Assembly (NCBI GenBank): GCA_024404195.1
Contig: JAKSQJ010000008.1
Span: 1 to 39,174, forward strand
Length of the DNA stretch: 39,174 nt
Direction: 5' to 3'
DNA from: Clostridia bacterium
GTDB lineage: Bacteria > Bacillota > Clostridia > Oscillospirales > Acutalibacteraceae
Shown here piece after piece: positions 6,464 to 14,786 of this stretch. Below the pieces are notes generated by a model, which worked only from the letters and a program-made list of their open reading frames with translations, searched no databases and was not told the origin of the DNA. A program made the translations under genes and the position numbers. How positions within the stretch are numbered: the stretch's first letter is position 1; each line of letters starts with the position of its first letter.

Positions 6464-7828
6464 ATGGATAACTTTGAAGAAAACAGTTTTGAAAATCAAA
6501 ACGAGGTTAACAATACCGAGCAGGAAAACAGCAACACCGATAATTCTTCGGTGGATTTCGGATATTATAACAAATCTGGTATTGATATAATACAGGATAA
6601 TATTAACACAAGCAGTGCCGAAAACGGTGGGTATTCTCCTGAATTTATACCGACACCAAAACCGCAATACATTTCTCAAATTCCCGAAAAGCCGAAAAGA
6701 ACGGTTAGTGTTGCAACGGTTATAATATCGGTTGTTTTGTCGGCGGTTATTTCCATTGTCGGCTGTTTGACGGCGGTCAATTTGTTCGGCGAAAAGGCAA
6801 CGGATATTTTTTCGGGACTTATTGACGATGAACAAAAATCGGTTGAAAATGTCAGTATCAATATTGATGAAGAAGCTTCTTCTATAGCTCAAGCGGTTTC
6901 AAGAAAATGCAACAACAGTGTTGTCGGAATAAGGACAACGACCTCCGTTTCAAGCTTTTTCGGCGGCTCAAACGAGCAAACGGGCGAGGGCTCTGGCGTT
7001 ATATATTCAAAGGACGGATATATAATCACAAACTATCATGTTATCGCCAATGCGGTAACCTCGGCATCCTCTTCAAAGGTTGATGTTTATCTTGACAGTG
7101 TATCAAGCAAACCCCGTTCGGCAAAGGTTATCGGTTATAACATTGCAAGCGACCTTGCAATAATCAAAATAAGCGCAAGCAACCTCCCAGCAATAGAAAT
7201 AGGCAACTCAAAAAATTTGAAGGTCGGACAGTATGCGATAACGATAGGTGCCCCCGGCGGACTTGAATTTATGGGAAGCGTTACCTACGGCGTTATAAGT
7301 GGACTTAACCGAGTTGTTTCTTCGGATTCAAATATCAAGCTCATCCAAACCGATGCCGCAATAAACCCCGGAAATTCCGGCGGTGCTTTGCTTGACGAAT
7401 CGGGAAAGCTAATCGGTATTAACAGTTCAAAAATCGTTGCCGAGGAATTTGAGGGAATGGGCTTTGCGATACCCGTTAATACGGTTGTTGATATTTGCGA
7501 TAGAATTATTGCAAACAAGGATAAAGCCGAGCCCTATATCGGCATTACCGTCAGCGAGAAATATACCGCCGAAGTTCTTGAAAGCTACGGCTTCCCGAGA
7601 GGTGCGGTTGTTTTAAGTGTTGCGGACGGCAGCACGGCGGAAGAATGCGGAATAAGAAGGGGAGATATCATAACAAAGTTTAACGGCGTTGAAATTACAG
7701 AATATGATATTTTCGCAAAAACATTAAAGAAATGCAAACCCGGAACAACGGTTGTTATACAGATTTACCGTTCGGGAAGATATTATACCGCCGATATTTC
7801 GGTTGCCTCAAATTCTTACGGTAACTGA
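6464..7828 (+). CDS. htrA: HtrA/DegP-like membrane-anchored serine protease with one PDZ domain
   Basis: ATG 6464 is preferred to the TTG three bases earlier because AAAGGAG is then well spaced. The order is: a cytoplasmic Asn/Glu/Gln-rich N-terminus (1-80), one transmembrane helix (about 81-108), a trypsin-like domain with His192 (NYHVIANA), Asp230 (IASDLAIIKI) and Ser305 (NPGNSGGALL), and a C-terminal PDZ domain (about 355-450, GAVVLSV..GIRRGDIITKFNG). All three catalytic residues are present. HtrA proteases on the outer face of the membrane degrade or refold damaged exported proteins. The gene stands alone, and no two-component system sits beside it. The low-complexity cytoplasmic head is usual for Firmicute HtrA. 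Confidence 0.93.
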   Translation: MDNFEENSFENQNEVNNTEQENSNTDNSSVDFGYYNKSGIDIIQDNINTSSAENGGYSPEFIPTPKPQYISQIPEKPKRTVSVATVIISVVLSAVISIVGCLTAVNLFGEKATDIFSGLIDDEQKSVENVSINIDEEASSIAQAVSRKCNNSVVGIRTTTSVSSFFGGSNEQTGEGSGVIYSKDGYIITNYHVIANAVTSASSSKVDVYLDSVSSKPRSAKVIGYNIASDLAIIKISASNLPAIEIGNSKNLKVGQYAITIGAPGGLEFMGSVTYGVISGLNRVVSSDSNIKLIQTDAAINPGNSGGALLDESGKLIGINSSKIVAEEFEGMGFAIPVNTVVDICDRIIANKDKAEPYIGITVSEKYTAEVLESYGFPRGAVVLSVADGSTAEECGIRRGDIITKFNGVEITEYDIFAKTLKKCKPGTTVVIQIYRSGRYYTADISVASNSYGN

Positions 7829-7836
7829 ATGATAAC

Positions 7837-7855
7837 GGGCGAACACAGTTCGCCC
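7837..7855. repeat. Short palindrome, REP-like
   Basis: GGGCGAAC-ACA-GTTCGCCC is a perfect 8-bp inverted repeat followed by CTACGG. It has no T run and lies 9 bases after the htrA stop. Its form resembles dispersed intergenic palindromes of Clostridia. No second copy was noticed in this window. Confidence 0.5.
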
Positions 7856-7878
7856 CTACGGTAATGAGTATATAATTA

Positions 7879-7913
7879 AAGCACCGATTGAATTTTTCAA
7901 TCAGTGCTTTTTT
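7879..7913 (+). terminator. Rho-independent terminator after htrA
   Basis: AAGCAC(C)GATTGA pairs with TCAATC(A)GTGCTT, followed by a T run. It lies directly at the 3' end of the convergent dehydrogenase gene and may serve both strands. Confidence 0.85.
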
Positions 7914-7914
7914 G

Positions 7915-9075
7915 TTATCTTTCAATATGCGATTTAACGGGGTGGTCTTTTTCGTATGGCTTGTAGTTTTCTTCCCAAGGGAAAGTATAATCAAGGTTAA
8001 GCTCGTCACGAACGGTGTTTATTTCCGCCTGAACCGACTCGTTTATCGGAACACCCTCGGGCTCTCTGCTTTTCCAAATTTCATATTCCTTTTCGCCTGC
8101 GATATAAATTCTTGTAGCATCGGGGGATTTTCTTGAAGCCCTGATTTTTCTTATTATATCGCCCGTTTTCTTGCGGCAAAGGTCTTCGCCCAAAAAATGG
8201 TCGGTGTCAATGGCGATAAAGAAATGACCTAAATGATAGGGTCTTATGTTGCCGTTTTCGTCCTTGCCGTCAAGGTCTTTACCGTAAGCACCGTCCTGTA
8301 AAACGGAGGATAAAAACTCAACGAACATTGCAAAACCGTAACCTTTATATCCGCCTAATGCTTCGCCTATTCCGCCGACTGTGCAAAGAGCGGCACTGCC
8401 CTCACGGATTTTTTTAAGAGCAACCCCTGCGTCACCCTCAACGGGAGTTCCGTCAATATTTATGATAGTTCCCGGGTGAACATCCTCGTTTATTCTTGCG
8501 TAGTATTCAATTTTGCCGTTTTGCGTAATTGAAGTAGCGCAGTCAAAGTTAAAATCAAACTTTTCGTCACTTGGAACACCCAGCGTAAACGGGTTTGTTC
8601 CGAACATACCCTCTGTGCCGAGTGTCGGTGCAACGGACGGACGGGCGTTTGTTCCCGTCATACCGATACAGCCCCTTTCGGTAGCCATAGAGGTATAATA
8701 TCCTGCTATACCGTAGTGGCAGGAGTTGCGGACAACAACCATACCCATACCGTATTTTTTGGCTTTATCTATTGCCATATTCATAGCTTTTGTGCCGATA
8801 ACCTGACCCATACCGTTATGTCCGTCAACAACGGCGGTGGTTTCGGTTTCTTTTATGATTTCAAAATTAGTGGTTGCCGACTGGATACCTGCTTTAATTC
8901 TGTCAAGATAAACCGGCTTAAAGCGGTTACAGCCGTGGCTTTCAATACCTCTTTTATCCGATTCAAGCAAAACATCGGTGCACATTTCGGCTTCCTCTTT
9001 CGGAACGCCGTAGCCAACAAAGGCATCGGTTACGAAATCTGTAATAAGTCCCCAAGGGCAAACAACTTTCGGCAT
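7915..9075 (-). CDS. Ldh_2 family malate/lactate-type NAD(P)-dependent dehydrogenase
   Basis: This is a member of the malate/L-lactate dehydrogenase family that is unrelated to classical LDH. Visible signatures are GIESHGCNRF (His47 of SHG is the probable catalytic base), VVDGHNGMGQVIG, VRNSCHYGIAGYY, GTNPFTLGVP and GGYKGYGFAMFVE. Members reduce 2-oxoacids such as pyruvate, oxaloacetate, sulfopyruvate or oxoureidoglycolate derivatives, and the substrate here is not decidable. I chose the ATG at 9075 because the upstream in-frame ATG at 9084 overlaps the AGGAG site, while 9075 is 9 bases from it. The protein then has 386 residues. It is a monocistronic gene with its own promoter, divergent from dusB. 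Confidence 0.85.
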   Translation of the reverse strand: MPKVVCPWGLITDFVTDAFVGYGVPKEEAEMCTDVLLESDKRGIESHGCNRFKPVYLDRIKAGIQSATTNFEIIKETETTAVVDGHNGMGQVIGTKAMNMAIDKAKKYGMGMVVVRNSCHYGIAGYYTSMATERGCIGMTGTNARPSVAPTLGTEGMFGTNPFTLGVPSDEKFDFNFDCATSITQNGKIEYYARINEDVHPGTIINIDGTPVEGDAGVALKKIREGSAALCTVGGIGEALGGYKGYGFAMFVEFLSSVLQDGAYGKDLDGKDENGNIRPYHLGHFFIAIDTDHFLGEDLCRKKTGDIIRKIRASRKSPDATRIYIAGEKEYEIWKSREPEGVPINESVQAEINTVRDELNLDYTFPWEENYKPYEKDHPVKSHIER

Positions 9076-9106
9076 AAAAAACATCTCCTGTTTATTTTAT
9101 GTTATA

Positions 9107-9134
9107 ATTATATCACCATATTTTTTTATTTCAA
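9107..9134 (-). promoter_or_regulatory. Sigma-A promoter of the Ldh_2 gene
   Basis: On the minus strand TTGAAA (9129-9134) and TATAAT (9107-9112) are separated by 16 bases. It faces away from the dusB promoter. Confidence 0.7.
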
Positions 9135-9163
9135 GTGATATTGTTAAAAAAATATCAATGAAT

Positions 9164-9192
9164 TTGACATAAAGGGGATTTTTTTGTATAAT
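9164..9192 (+). promoter_or_regulatory. Consensus promoter of dusB, probably giving a leaderless mRNA
   Basis: TTGACA (9164-9169) and TATAAT (9187-9192) have 17-base spacing, a perfect consensus match. The -10 box ends 6 bases before ATG 9199, so transcription should begin at or next to the start codon. Confidence 0.85.
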
Positions 9193-9198
9193 TATTTT

Positions 9199-10167
9199 AT
9201 GAAGATAGGAAATATTTTAATTAACGGCTATGCCTCGTTAGCACCTATGGCAGGAGTTGCAGATAGGGCGATGAGGGAAATATGTATCGGCTTTGGTGCG
9301 GCTTATACCGTAGGTGAACTTGTAAGCGCAAAGGGGATAACGCTCGGCGATAAAAAGTCCCTTGAATTTCTTTACCGCCCAAACGGCGATGTTCCGAGCG
9401 CCATTCAGCTTTTCGGTTGTGAGCCCGATGTTATGGCGAATGCCGCAAGGGTTGCGTTAAGGTCAAATCCGTCGTTTATTGATATAAATATGGGTTGCCC
9501 TGCTCCGAAGGTTGCGTCAAACGGCGGCGGAAGTGCGCTTATGAAGGATATTCCGCTCGCCGCAAAAATCGTTAAATCGGTGGTTGAGGTTTCGGCTGTT
9601 CCCGTTACGGTTAAAATGCGAATAGGTATAGATGAAAATTCCGTAAATGCCGCAGAGCTTGCAAAAGCGGTTGAAGCGGCAGGGGCTTCGGCAATAACTG
9701 TGCACGGACGGACAAAGAAACAAATGTATGCTCCTCCCGTAAACCTTCAAGCTATAAGAGATGTTAAAAAAAGCGTTAAAATTCCCGTTATCGGAAACGG
9801 CGATGTTGTTGACGGAAAATCGGCAAAAGAAATGTATGAGCAAACGGGTTGCGATTTTGTTATGGTAGGCCGTGCCGCCTGCGGAAATCCTTTTGTTTTT
9901 AAGGAAATAAACGCTTATTTTGAAAACAGAGAGTATATTCCGCCGAGTTTGGAAGAAAAACTGAATGTTTTAATAAGCCAAATAAAGTTAATGGAAAAAT
10001 ACCGAAACGAAAAGGTCGCAATGTTAGAGGCGAGAAAGCATACGGCTTGGTATTTATCGGGGATAAGGGGCGCCGCAGCTTTAAGGAGAGAATGCGGAAC
10101 GATAAACTCCCTTAAAGATGTTGAGATTTTATGCGAAAAAGCACTTGAATACAACAAGAATTTATGA
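9199..10167 (+). CDS. dusB: tRNA-dihydrouridine synthase (DusB type)
   Basis: The N-terminus MKIGNILINGYASLAPMAGV is the standard Dus FMN-binding start and fixes the start at ATG 9199. A TTG further upstream in frame lies inside the promoter. The active-site loop NMGCPAPKVASNGGG holds the catalytic Cys, followed by TVKMRIG and ITVHGRTKKQMY, and the FMN phosphate region GNGDV..MVGRAACGNP. It reduces uridine to dihydrouridine in tRNA D-loops using NADPH and FMN. No ribosome binding site is present, consistent with a leaderless transcript. yebC follows 37 bases downstream and is probably cotranscribed. Confidence 0.93.
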   Translation: MKIGNILINGYASLAPMAGVADRAMREICIGFGAAYTVGELVSAKGITLGDKKSLEFLYRPNGDVPSAIQLFGCEPDVMANAARVALRSNPSFIDINMGCPAPKVASNGGGSALMKDIPLAAKIVKSVVEVSAVPVTVKMRIGIDENSVNAAELAKAVEAAGASAITVHGRTKKQMYAPPVNLQAIRDVKKSVKIPVIGNGDVVDGKSAKEMYEQTGCDFVMVGRAACGNPFVFKEINAYFENREYIPPSLEEKLNVLISQIKLMEKYRNEKVAMLEARKHTAWYLSGIRGAAALRRECGTINSLKDVEILCEKALEYNKNL

Positions 10168-10204
10168 TAAAATTATTAGGTTAAAAACGAGAGGATGATT
10201 TTTA

Positions 10205-10936
10205 ATGTCAGGACATTCAAAGTGGAATAATATTAAGAAGAAAAAGGAAAAAACCGATGCCGCAAAAGCAAAAATCTTTACCAAAATGGGTAGAGAGATT
10301 GCCGTAATAGTTAAGCAGGGCGGTCCTAATCCGCAGGAAAACAGCCGTCTTAAAGACGCTATTGCCAAGGCAAAGGCAGCCAATGTTCCTAACGATAATA
10401 TTGAAAGAATTATCAAGAAAGCCGCAGGAGAAACGGGCGGTGCCGAGTATGAGGAACTTATCTATGAGGGTTACGGTCCGAGCGGTGTTGCCGTTTTGGT
10501 TGAAACCTTGACCGATAACCGCAACAGAACGGCAGGGGATATCCGCCATTATTTTGATAAATGCGGCGGTAATTTGGGTCAGTCGGGCTCGGTTATGTTT
10601 ATGTTTGACCGCAAGGGAATAATCGCCATTGAGGCAGAGGGACATAACGAAGATGAGGTTATGGAAGCCGCTCTTGAAGCAGGAGCCGAGGACTTTAACT
10701 TTGACGGTGATGTTTTTGAAATTTCAACCGCACCTAACGACCTTGGAACAGTCAGAGATTATCTTGAAGAAAAGGGATATTCTTTCCTTTCCGCCGAAGT
10801 TCAGTATCTTCCTCAAACAACTACCGTTATTGACGATGAGGAATCTCGCGAAAAAATGGAAAAGCTTATTGATATGCTTGAAGAAAATGATGATGTTCAG
10901 GAGATTTGGCATAACTGGGAAATGCCCGAAGAATAA
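10205..10936 (+). CDS. yebC: YebC/PmpR family regulator (translation factor)
   Basis: The first residues, MSGHSKWNNIKKKKEKTDAA, are diagnostic of the YebC family, and the 243-residue length is typical. Domain 1 is the helical DNA/RNA-facing part, followed by two alpha/beta domains (YEGYGPSGVAVLVETLTDN; FDRKGII; YLPQTT). The family was described as transcriptional regulators. More recent work ties some members to relief of ribosome stalling at proline-rich stretches. The start follows GAGAGGATG. It probably shares the dusB transcript and ends at a bidirectional terminator shared with radC. Confidence 0.95.
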   Translation: MSGHSKWNNIKKKKEKTDAAKAKIFTKMGREIAVIVKQGGPNPQENSRLKDAIAKAKAANVPNDNIERIIKKAAGETGGAEYEELIYEGYGPSGVAVLVETLTDNRNRTAGDIRHYFDKCGGNLGQSGSVMFMFDRKGIIAIEAEGHNEDEVMEAALEAGAEDFNFDGDVFEISTAPNDLGTVRDYLEEKGYSFLSAEVQYLPQTTTVIDDEESREKMEKLIDMLEENDDVQEIWHNWEMPEE

Positions 10937-10946
10937 TAAAAAAGAA

Positions 10947-10970
10947 TGGGTGTGCAAAAAAGCACACCCA
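10947..10970. terminator. Bidirectional terminator between yebC and radC
   Basis: TGGGTGTGC and GCACACCCA form a perfect 9-bp stem with a 6-A loop. The minus strand continues into TTCTTTTTT, which suits the convergent radC gene. On the plus strand the tail is weaker. Confidence 0.85.
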
Positions 10971-10976
10971 TAGATT

Positions 10977-11681
10977 TTATTTAAAGATAAAGGAATATTC
11001 CTTGCTTTGAGAAAGGGAAACATAATCGTCTTCCGAAATAATTATATGGTCAATAAGACGGATATTCATCTTTCTAAGCATTTCATTTAACTGCACGGTT
11101 GCATTGATATCCGCGTGGCTCGGAAGAGCAAAACCTTTAGGATGGTTATGAGCAAGAATTAGGTTTGTGGCGTCATAGTCAAGAGCATATTTAACTATTT
11201 TTCTTACCGATATTCCGACCTCGGAAATATCTCCCTCACCCAAAAAACGAAAATCAATTATCCTGCCGACGATATCTAACAGTAAAACTCCTACCCTTTC
11301 GGTTGTAAGGCCGTAAAACTGTTTGAAAACATATTCGTATAAATTTTCGGGATTAAGAGCAAGTAAAAGAGTTTCGCTTTTTTCAAGCTCACATTTTCGG
11401 GCGATGGGGATAATAAGTTTAAGTAAAGTTGCGGAGTTTTTGGTAAGACCTTTAAATTTTGTCAGTTCATCAATAGGTGCTTCCAAAACACCCGTCAAGG
11501 ATTTAAACCTGTTAATAAGCTCGTGTGCAAGAGGGTTTGTATCCCTTTGGGGAATGCAGTAAAAAAGCAATAATTCAAGCCATTTATAGTCGGGGGTATT
11601 ATCGTTAAATCCGCCGTTAATAAATTCATTTTTAAGTCGGTCACGGTGACCTTCATGTATATTATCCGCCAAATATTTCAC
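10977..11681 (-). CDS. radC: RadC-like JAB/MPN domain protein
   Basis: The N-terminal half carries a helix-hairpin-helix-like region (LTKFKGLTKNSATLLKLI). The C-terminal half holds the JAMM metal site: AHNHPKGFALPSHAD with H178, H180 and D191. The family is called RadC from old genetics, but its role in DNA repair is unproven and some members are tied to mobile DNA or competence. The start is a GTG at 11681 with a weak ribosome binding site, about 15 bases from the predicted transcription start. At 234 residues the length is normal. It is convergent with yebC and divergent from the pseudouridine synthase gene. Confidence 0.88.
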   Translation of the reverse strand: MKYLADNIHEGHRDRLKNEFINGGFNDNTPDYKWLELLLFYCIPQRDTNPLAHELINRFKSLTGVLEAPIDELTKFKGLTKNSATLLKLIIPIARKCELEKSETLLLALNPENLYEYVFKQFYGLTTERVGVLLLDIVGRIIDFRFLGEGDISEVGISVRKIVKYALDYDATNLILAHNHPKGFALPSHADINATVQLNEMLRKMNIRLIDHIIISEDDYVSLSQSKEYSFIFK

Positions 11682-11703
11682 CCCGATAAAATTTTATAAA
11701 ACC

Positions 11704-11732
11704 ATTATACACAAAAAGCAACCAAAAATCAA
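11704..11732 (-). promoter_or_regulatory. Sigma-A promoter of radC
   Basis: On the minus strand TTGATT (11727-11732) and TATAAT (11704-11709) are 17 bases apart. The -35 box nearly touches the ribosome binding site of the divergent pseudouridine synthase gene. Confidence 0.7.
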
Positions 11733-11747
11733 GAAAGGAGAGATAAT

Positions 11748-12716
11748 ATGAAAAGCATTACCGTTACAAAAAACGATGCAGGTCAGCGTTTTGATAAATT
11801 TATTTCAAAACTTTGCCCGACAATGCCGCCTTCTCTCCTTTATAAATATATAAGAACAAAACATATCAAGCTTAACCGCAAAAAGCCCGAAATAAGCACA
11901 AGAATAAGCGAGGGCGATGTTGTTGACCTTTATATTGCCGATGAATTTTTTGAAAAAAAGGCGAAAAATTATGATTTTTTGTCCTCACCCGATGTTCTTA
12001 ATATAGTTTATGAGGACGAAAATATTATCCTTGTTGATAAAAAGCAGGGACTTTTAGTTCATCCCGATAAAGATGAGTATAGGGATACTCTAATAGGCAG
12101 AATACAGCATTATTTATATAAAAAGGGCGAATATAAGCCCGACGAGGAAAACAGTTTTAAGCCGGCTCTTGCCAACCGCATTGACCGTAATACGGGCGGT
12201 ATTGTTATTGCCTGTAAAAATGCCGAGGCGCTTCGTATTATCTGCCAAAAGATAAAGGATAGGGAAATTGATAAGCGATACCTTTGTATTGTTCACGGGA
12301 AGCCGAAAGAAAAATGCGCAACTTTAGAGGGGTATCTTGAAAAAAACGAGGTTAAGAATAAGGTTTATTTGAGTAATAAGAAAACCGATAATAACAGAAC
12401 TATTAAAACAAGATATAAAACCCTTGCTTCAAAAAACGGTTTTTCACTGTTGGAAATTGAGCTTTTAACGGGAAGAACGCATCAGATAAGGGCGCACATG
12501 GCATCAATAGGTCATCCGCTTTTGGGTGACGGAAAATACGGCAAGCTCGCAAACGATAAAAAACTCGGCTTTGATAAACAAGCGCTTTATTCCTATAAAT
12601 TGAGCTTTTATTTTAATACCGATGCGGGTATTCTTGAATACCTTAACGGTAAAACCTTTACTGTAAATGAGGTTTGGTTTGCCAAAGAAATGTTCAAAAA
12701 AACAGATTTTGAATAA
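11748..12716 (+). CDS. RluA-family ribosomal large subunit pseudouridine synthase
   Basis: Residues 1-65 form an S4 RNA-binding domain (RFDKFISKL..KHIKLNRKKPEISTRISEGDVV). The catalytic domain has NIVYEDENIILVDKKQGLLVHP, the motif LANRIDRNTGGIV with catalytic Asp146, RYLCIVHG, and LLTGRTHQIRAHMASIGHPLLGD. It isomerises specific uridines in 23S rRNA, as RluC/RluD do. Which site is modified cannot be read from sequence. The motif has NRID where many members have HRLD, a conservative variant. AAAGGAG precedes the start. I saw no convincing plus-strand promoter in the short gap to radC. Confidence 0.92.
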   Translation: MKSITVTKNDAGQRFDKFISKLCPTMPPSLLYKYIRTKHIKLNRKKPEISTRISEGDVVDLYIADEFFEKKAKNYDFLSSPDVLNIVYEDENIILVDKKQGLLVHPDKDEYRDTLIGRIQHYLYKKGEYKPDEENSFKPALANRIDRNTGGIVIACKNAEALRIICQKIKDREIDKRYLCIVHGKPKEKCATLEGYLEKNEVKNKVYLSNKKTDNNRTIKTRYKTLASKNGFSLLEIELLTGRTHQIRAHMASIGHPLLGDGKYGKLANDKKLGFDKQALYSYKLSFYFNTDAGILEYLNGKTFTVNEVWFAKEMFKKTDFE

Positions 12717-12720
12717 TAGA

Positions 12721-12751
12721 AAATCCTATCACTTTTTGTGATAGGATTTTT
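12721..12751. terminator. Bidirectional terminator between pseudouridine synthase gene and recG
   Basis: AAATCCTATCAC and GTGATAGGATTT pair perfectly over 12 bp with a 5-T loop. T tails are found on both strands. Confidence 0.9.
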
Positions 12752-12754
12752 GCT

Positions 12755-14782
12755 TTAGTTTTCATTAAGTTTTTTATAAAGATTTATTATTTCGTTGCGA
12801 AGTCCAAGATGGTCGGGGGATTTTAATTTCGGGTCGTTTTCAAGTATATCCGCCGCCGCCATTCCGCAAAGCTTTAGTGTATCAATATCGGCGAATATAT
12901 CCGCTATCTTTAATTCGGGTAATCCGTGTTGGCGGTTGCCTAAAAAGTCGCCCGGTCCTCTTAAATTAAGGTCCTCGTCCGCTATCTTAAAGCCGTCTCG
13001 GTTGTTAACAATTACCGAGAGCCGCTTTTTTGTTTGTTCGCCCTTATTATCGGAAATAAGAATACAGGTGGATTTATATTTGCCTCTGCCTATTCTTCCT
13101 CTTAACTGATGAAGCTGGGAAAGACCGAATTTCTCGGCATTTTCTATAACCATAATTGCGGCATTTTGAACATCAATGCCTACCTCAATAACGGTTGTTG
13201 AAACAAGAAGGTCTATTTCCTTATTATAAAACGCCTTCATAACGGCGTCCTTTTCTTTCGGCTTCATTTTGCCGTGTAAAAGACCGACATTATAATTTAT
13301 AAATTCGCCGTCCTTAAGTTCGCAAAAGTATTCCTCGGCGCTTTTTGCGTTTTGTTCCTCGCCCTCCTCAACAAGCGGACAAACGATATAACCCTGCCTG
13401 CCTTCGTCTAAATGCTTTTTGATATAGTTATAAACCCTCTTATGAAGGTCAGAGGTTACAAGATAAGTTTCAATCTCCTGTCTGCCTTTCGGGTATTCGT
13501 CAATAATGCTTATATCAAGGTCGCCGTAGATGATAAGTCCCAAAGTTCTCGGAATAGGCGTTGCCGACATAACAACGGTGTGCGGATTTTCGCCCTTTGC
13601 CGAAAGCTTTGCCCTTTGATTTACTCCGAAACGGTGTTGCTCGTCGGTTATAACAAGCCCTAAATTATTAAATTCGGTGTTATCGGTCAAAATTGCATGA
13701 GTGCCGATAACGATATCATATTTTCCGTCTTTAAGGTCATCCTTAATAACGGATTTTTGTTTTTTGGTAGTAGAGCCCGTCAGCAAACAAACATTTATGC
13801 CCGTATCCTTTAAGGTTTCGGATATGTTTTCAAAGTGTTGCGTTGCCAAAACTTCTGTGGGCGCCATAAGGGCGGACTGATAGCCGTTTTTAGCCATATT
13901 ATACATAATAGCGGCGGCAACGGCGGTTTTTCCGCTTCCGACATCGCCCTCAATAAGACGGTTCATCGCAAACCCCGAGGACATATCATTAACGCAGTCC
14001 GAAACGGCGGATTTTTGAGCATTTGTTAAGGTGTATGGCAAAAGCGAATAAAATTCAGCCGAAAAATCATTCTTTATAACGGCGTTTGTTTTGGCTTTTC
14101 TTTTGCCTTTAAGGAGCATAAGTCCCGTTTGCAAAACCAAAAGCTCCTCAAAAACAAGGCGTCTTTTAGCCGTTTCAAAATGTTCCCTTGTTTTAGGAAA
14201 ATGAATATTGTTTATGGCAAAATCAAGGTCGCAAAGCTTATATTTTTTTCTTAAATTTTCGGGTATCGGGTCATTGCCGACAGAGCAACTGTTAAGGGCG
14301 GTTTTTATAAGCTTTCTTATAGCGGTTGAATTTATTTTTGAGTTGGCGGGGTAAATAGGCTCTATTCCGACATCGCCGACCTCTCTTATGATAGGCGAGG
14401 ACATATAAGCCCTGCCGTTTTCACCGGCTATTTTGCCTAAAAAGAGGTATTCGCTGCCCTCGTTTAGTTTTTCGGCAAGATATTTGTTATTGAAAACAGT
14501 AACGGTCATATAAGCCGTATTATCCCTTACCGAAAACCGATAAATAATCATATTGCTTCTTATTCTGTGCTCGGTAACGGGGGAGACGATTTTTGCCTTA
14601 ACACACACCTTTTGCCCGTCAGAGCAGTCAAAAATCGGGGTAATTTTTGAAAAATCCTCATAACCTCTCGGATAATAACGCAAAAGGGCACCGACAGTAG
14701 CGATGCCCAAAGTATTAAGTATTTCGGCGCGTTTTTCACCGACGCCCTTTAAAAATCTGATTTCGCTTAAAGTGTTTAACAT
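12755..14782 (-). CDS. recG: ATP-dependent DNA helicase RecG
   Basis: All RecG parts are present in 675 residues. An N-terminal wedge domain has the OB-fold (about 1-150). The helicase core has Walker A GDVGSGKT at 279-286, DEQH box at 380-383 with HRFGVNQR, MSATPIPRT, and the C-terminal motifs DLLVSTTVIEVGIDV and QLRGRIGRG. The protein ends with the region after DEDLNLRGPGDFLG. RecG regresses stalled replication forks and moves Holliday junctions. Its start lies 4 bases after the fakA stop, so it is the last gene of the ymdB-to-recG operon, which ends at the terminator at 12721-12751. Confidence 0.97.
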   Translation of the reverse strand: MLNTLSEIRFLKGVGEKRAEILNTLGIATVGALLRYYPRGYEDFSKITPIFDCSDGQKVCVKAKIVSPVTEHRIRSNMIIYRFSVRDNTAYMTVTVFNNKYLAEKLNEGSEYLFLGKIAGENGRAYMSSPIIREVGDVGIEPIYPANSKINSTAIRKLIKTALNSCSVGNDPIPENLRKKYKLCDLDFAINNIHFPKTREHFETAKRRLVFEELLVLQTGLMLLKGKRKAKTNAVIKNDFSAEFYSLLPYTLTNAQKSAVSDCVNDMSSGFAMNRLIEGDVGSGKTAVAAAIMYNMAKNGYQSALMAPTEVLATQHFENISETLKDTGINVCLLTGSTTKKQKSVIKDDLKDGKYDIVIGTHAILTDNTEFNNLGLVITDEQHRFGVNQRAKLSAKGENPHTVVMSATPIPRTLGLIIYGDLDISIIDEYPKGRQEIETYLVTSDLHKRVYNYIKKHLDEGRQGYIVCPLVEEGEEQNAKSAEEYFCELKDGEFINYNVGLLHGKMKPKEKDAVMKAFYNKEIDLLVSTTVIEVGIDVQNAAIMVIENAEKFGLSQLHQLRGRIGRGKYKSTCILISDNKGEQTKKRLSVIVNNRDGFKIADEDLNLRGPGDFLGNRQHGLPELKIADIFADIDTLKLCGMAAADILENDPKLKSPDHLGLRNEIINLYKKLNEN

Positions 14783-14786
14783 AGTA

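Noticed and set aside
6413..6892. Minus-strand ORF antisense to the htrA 5' region
   Set aside because: It overlaps the promoter and low-complexity N-terminus of htrA; the Arg/Asn-rich translation is a shadow.
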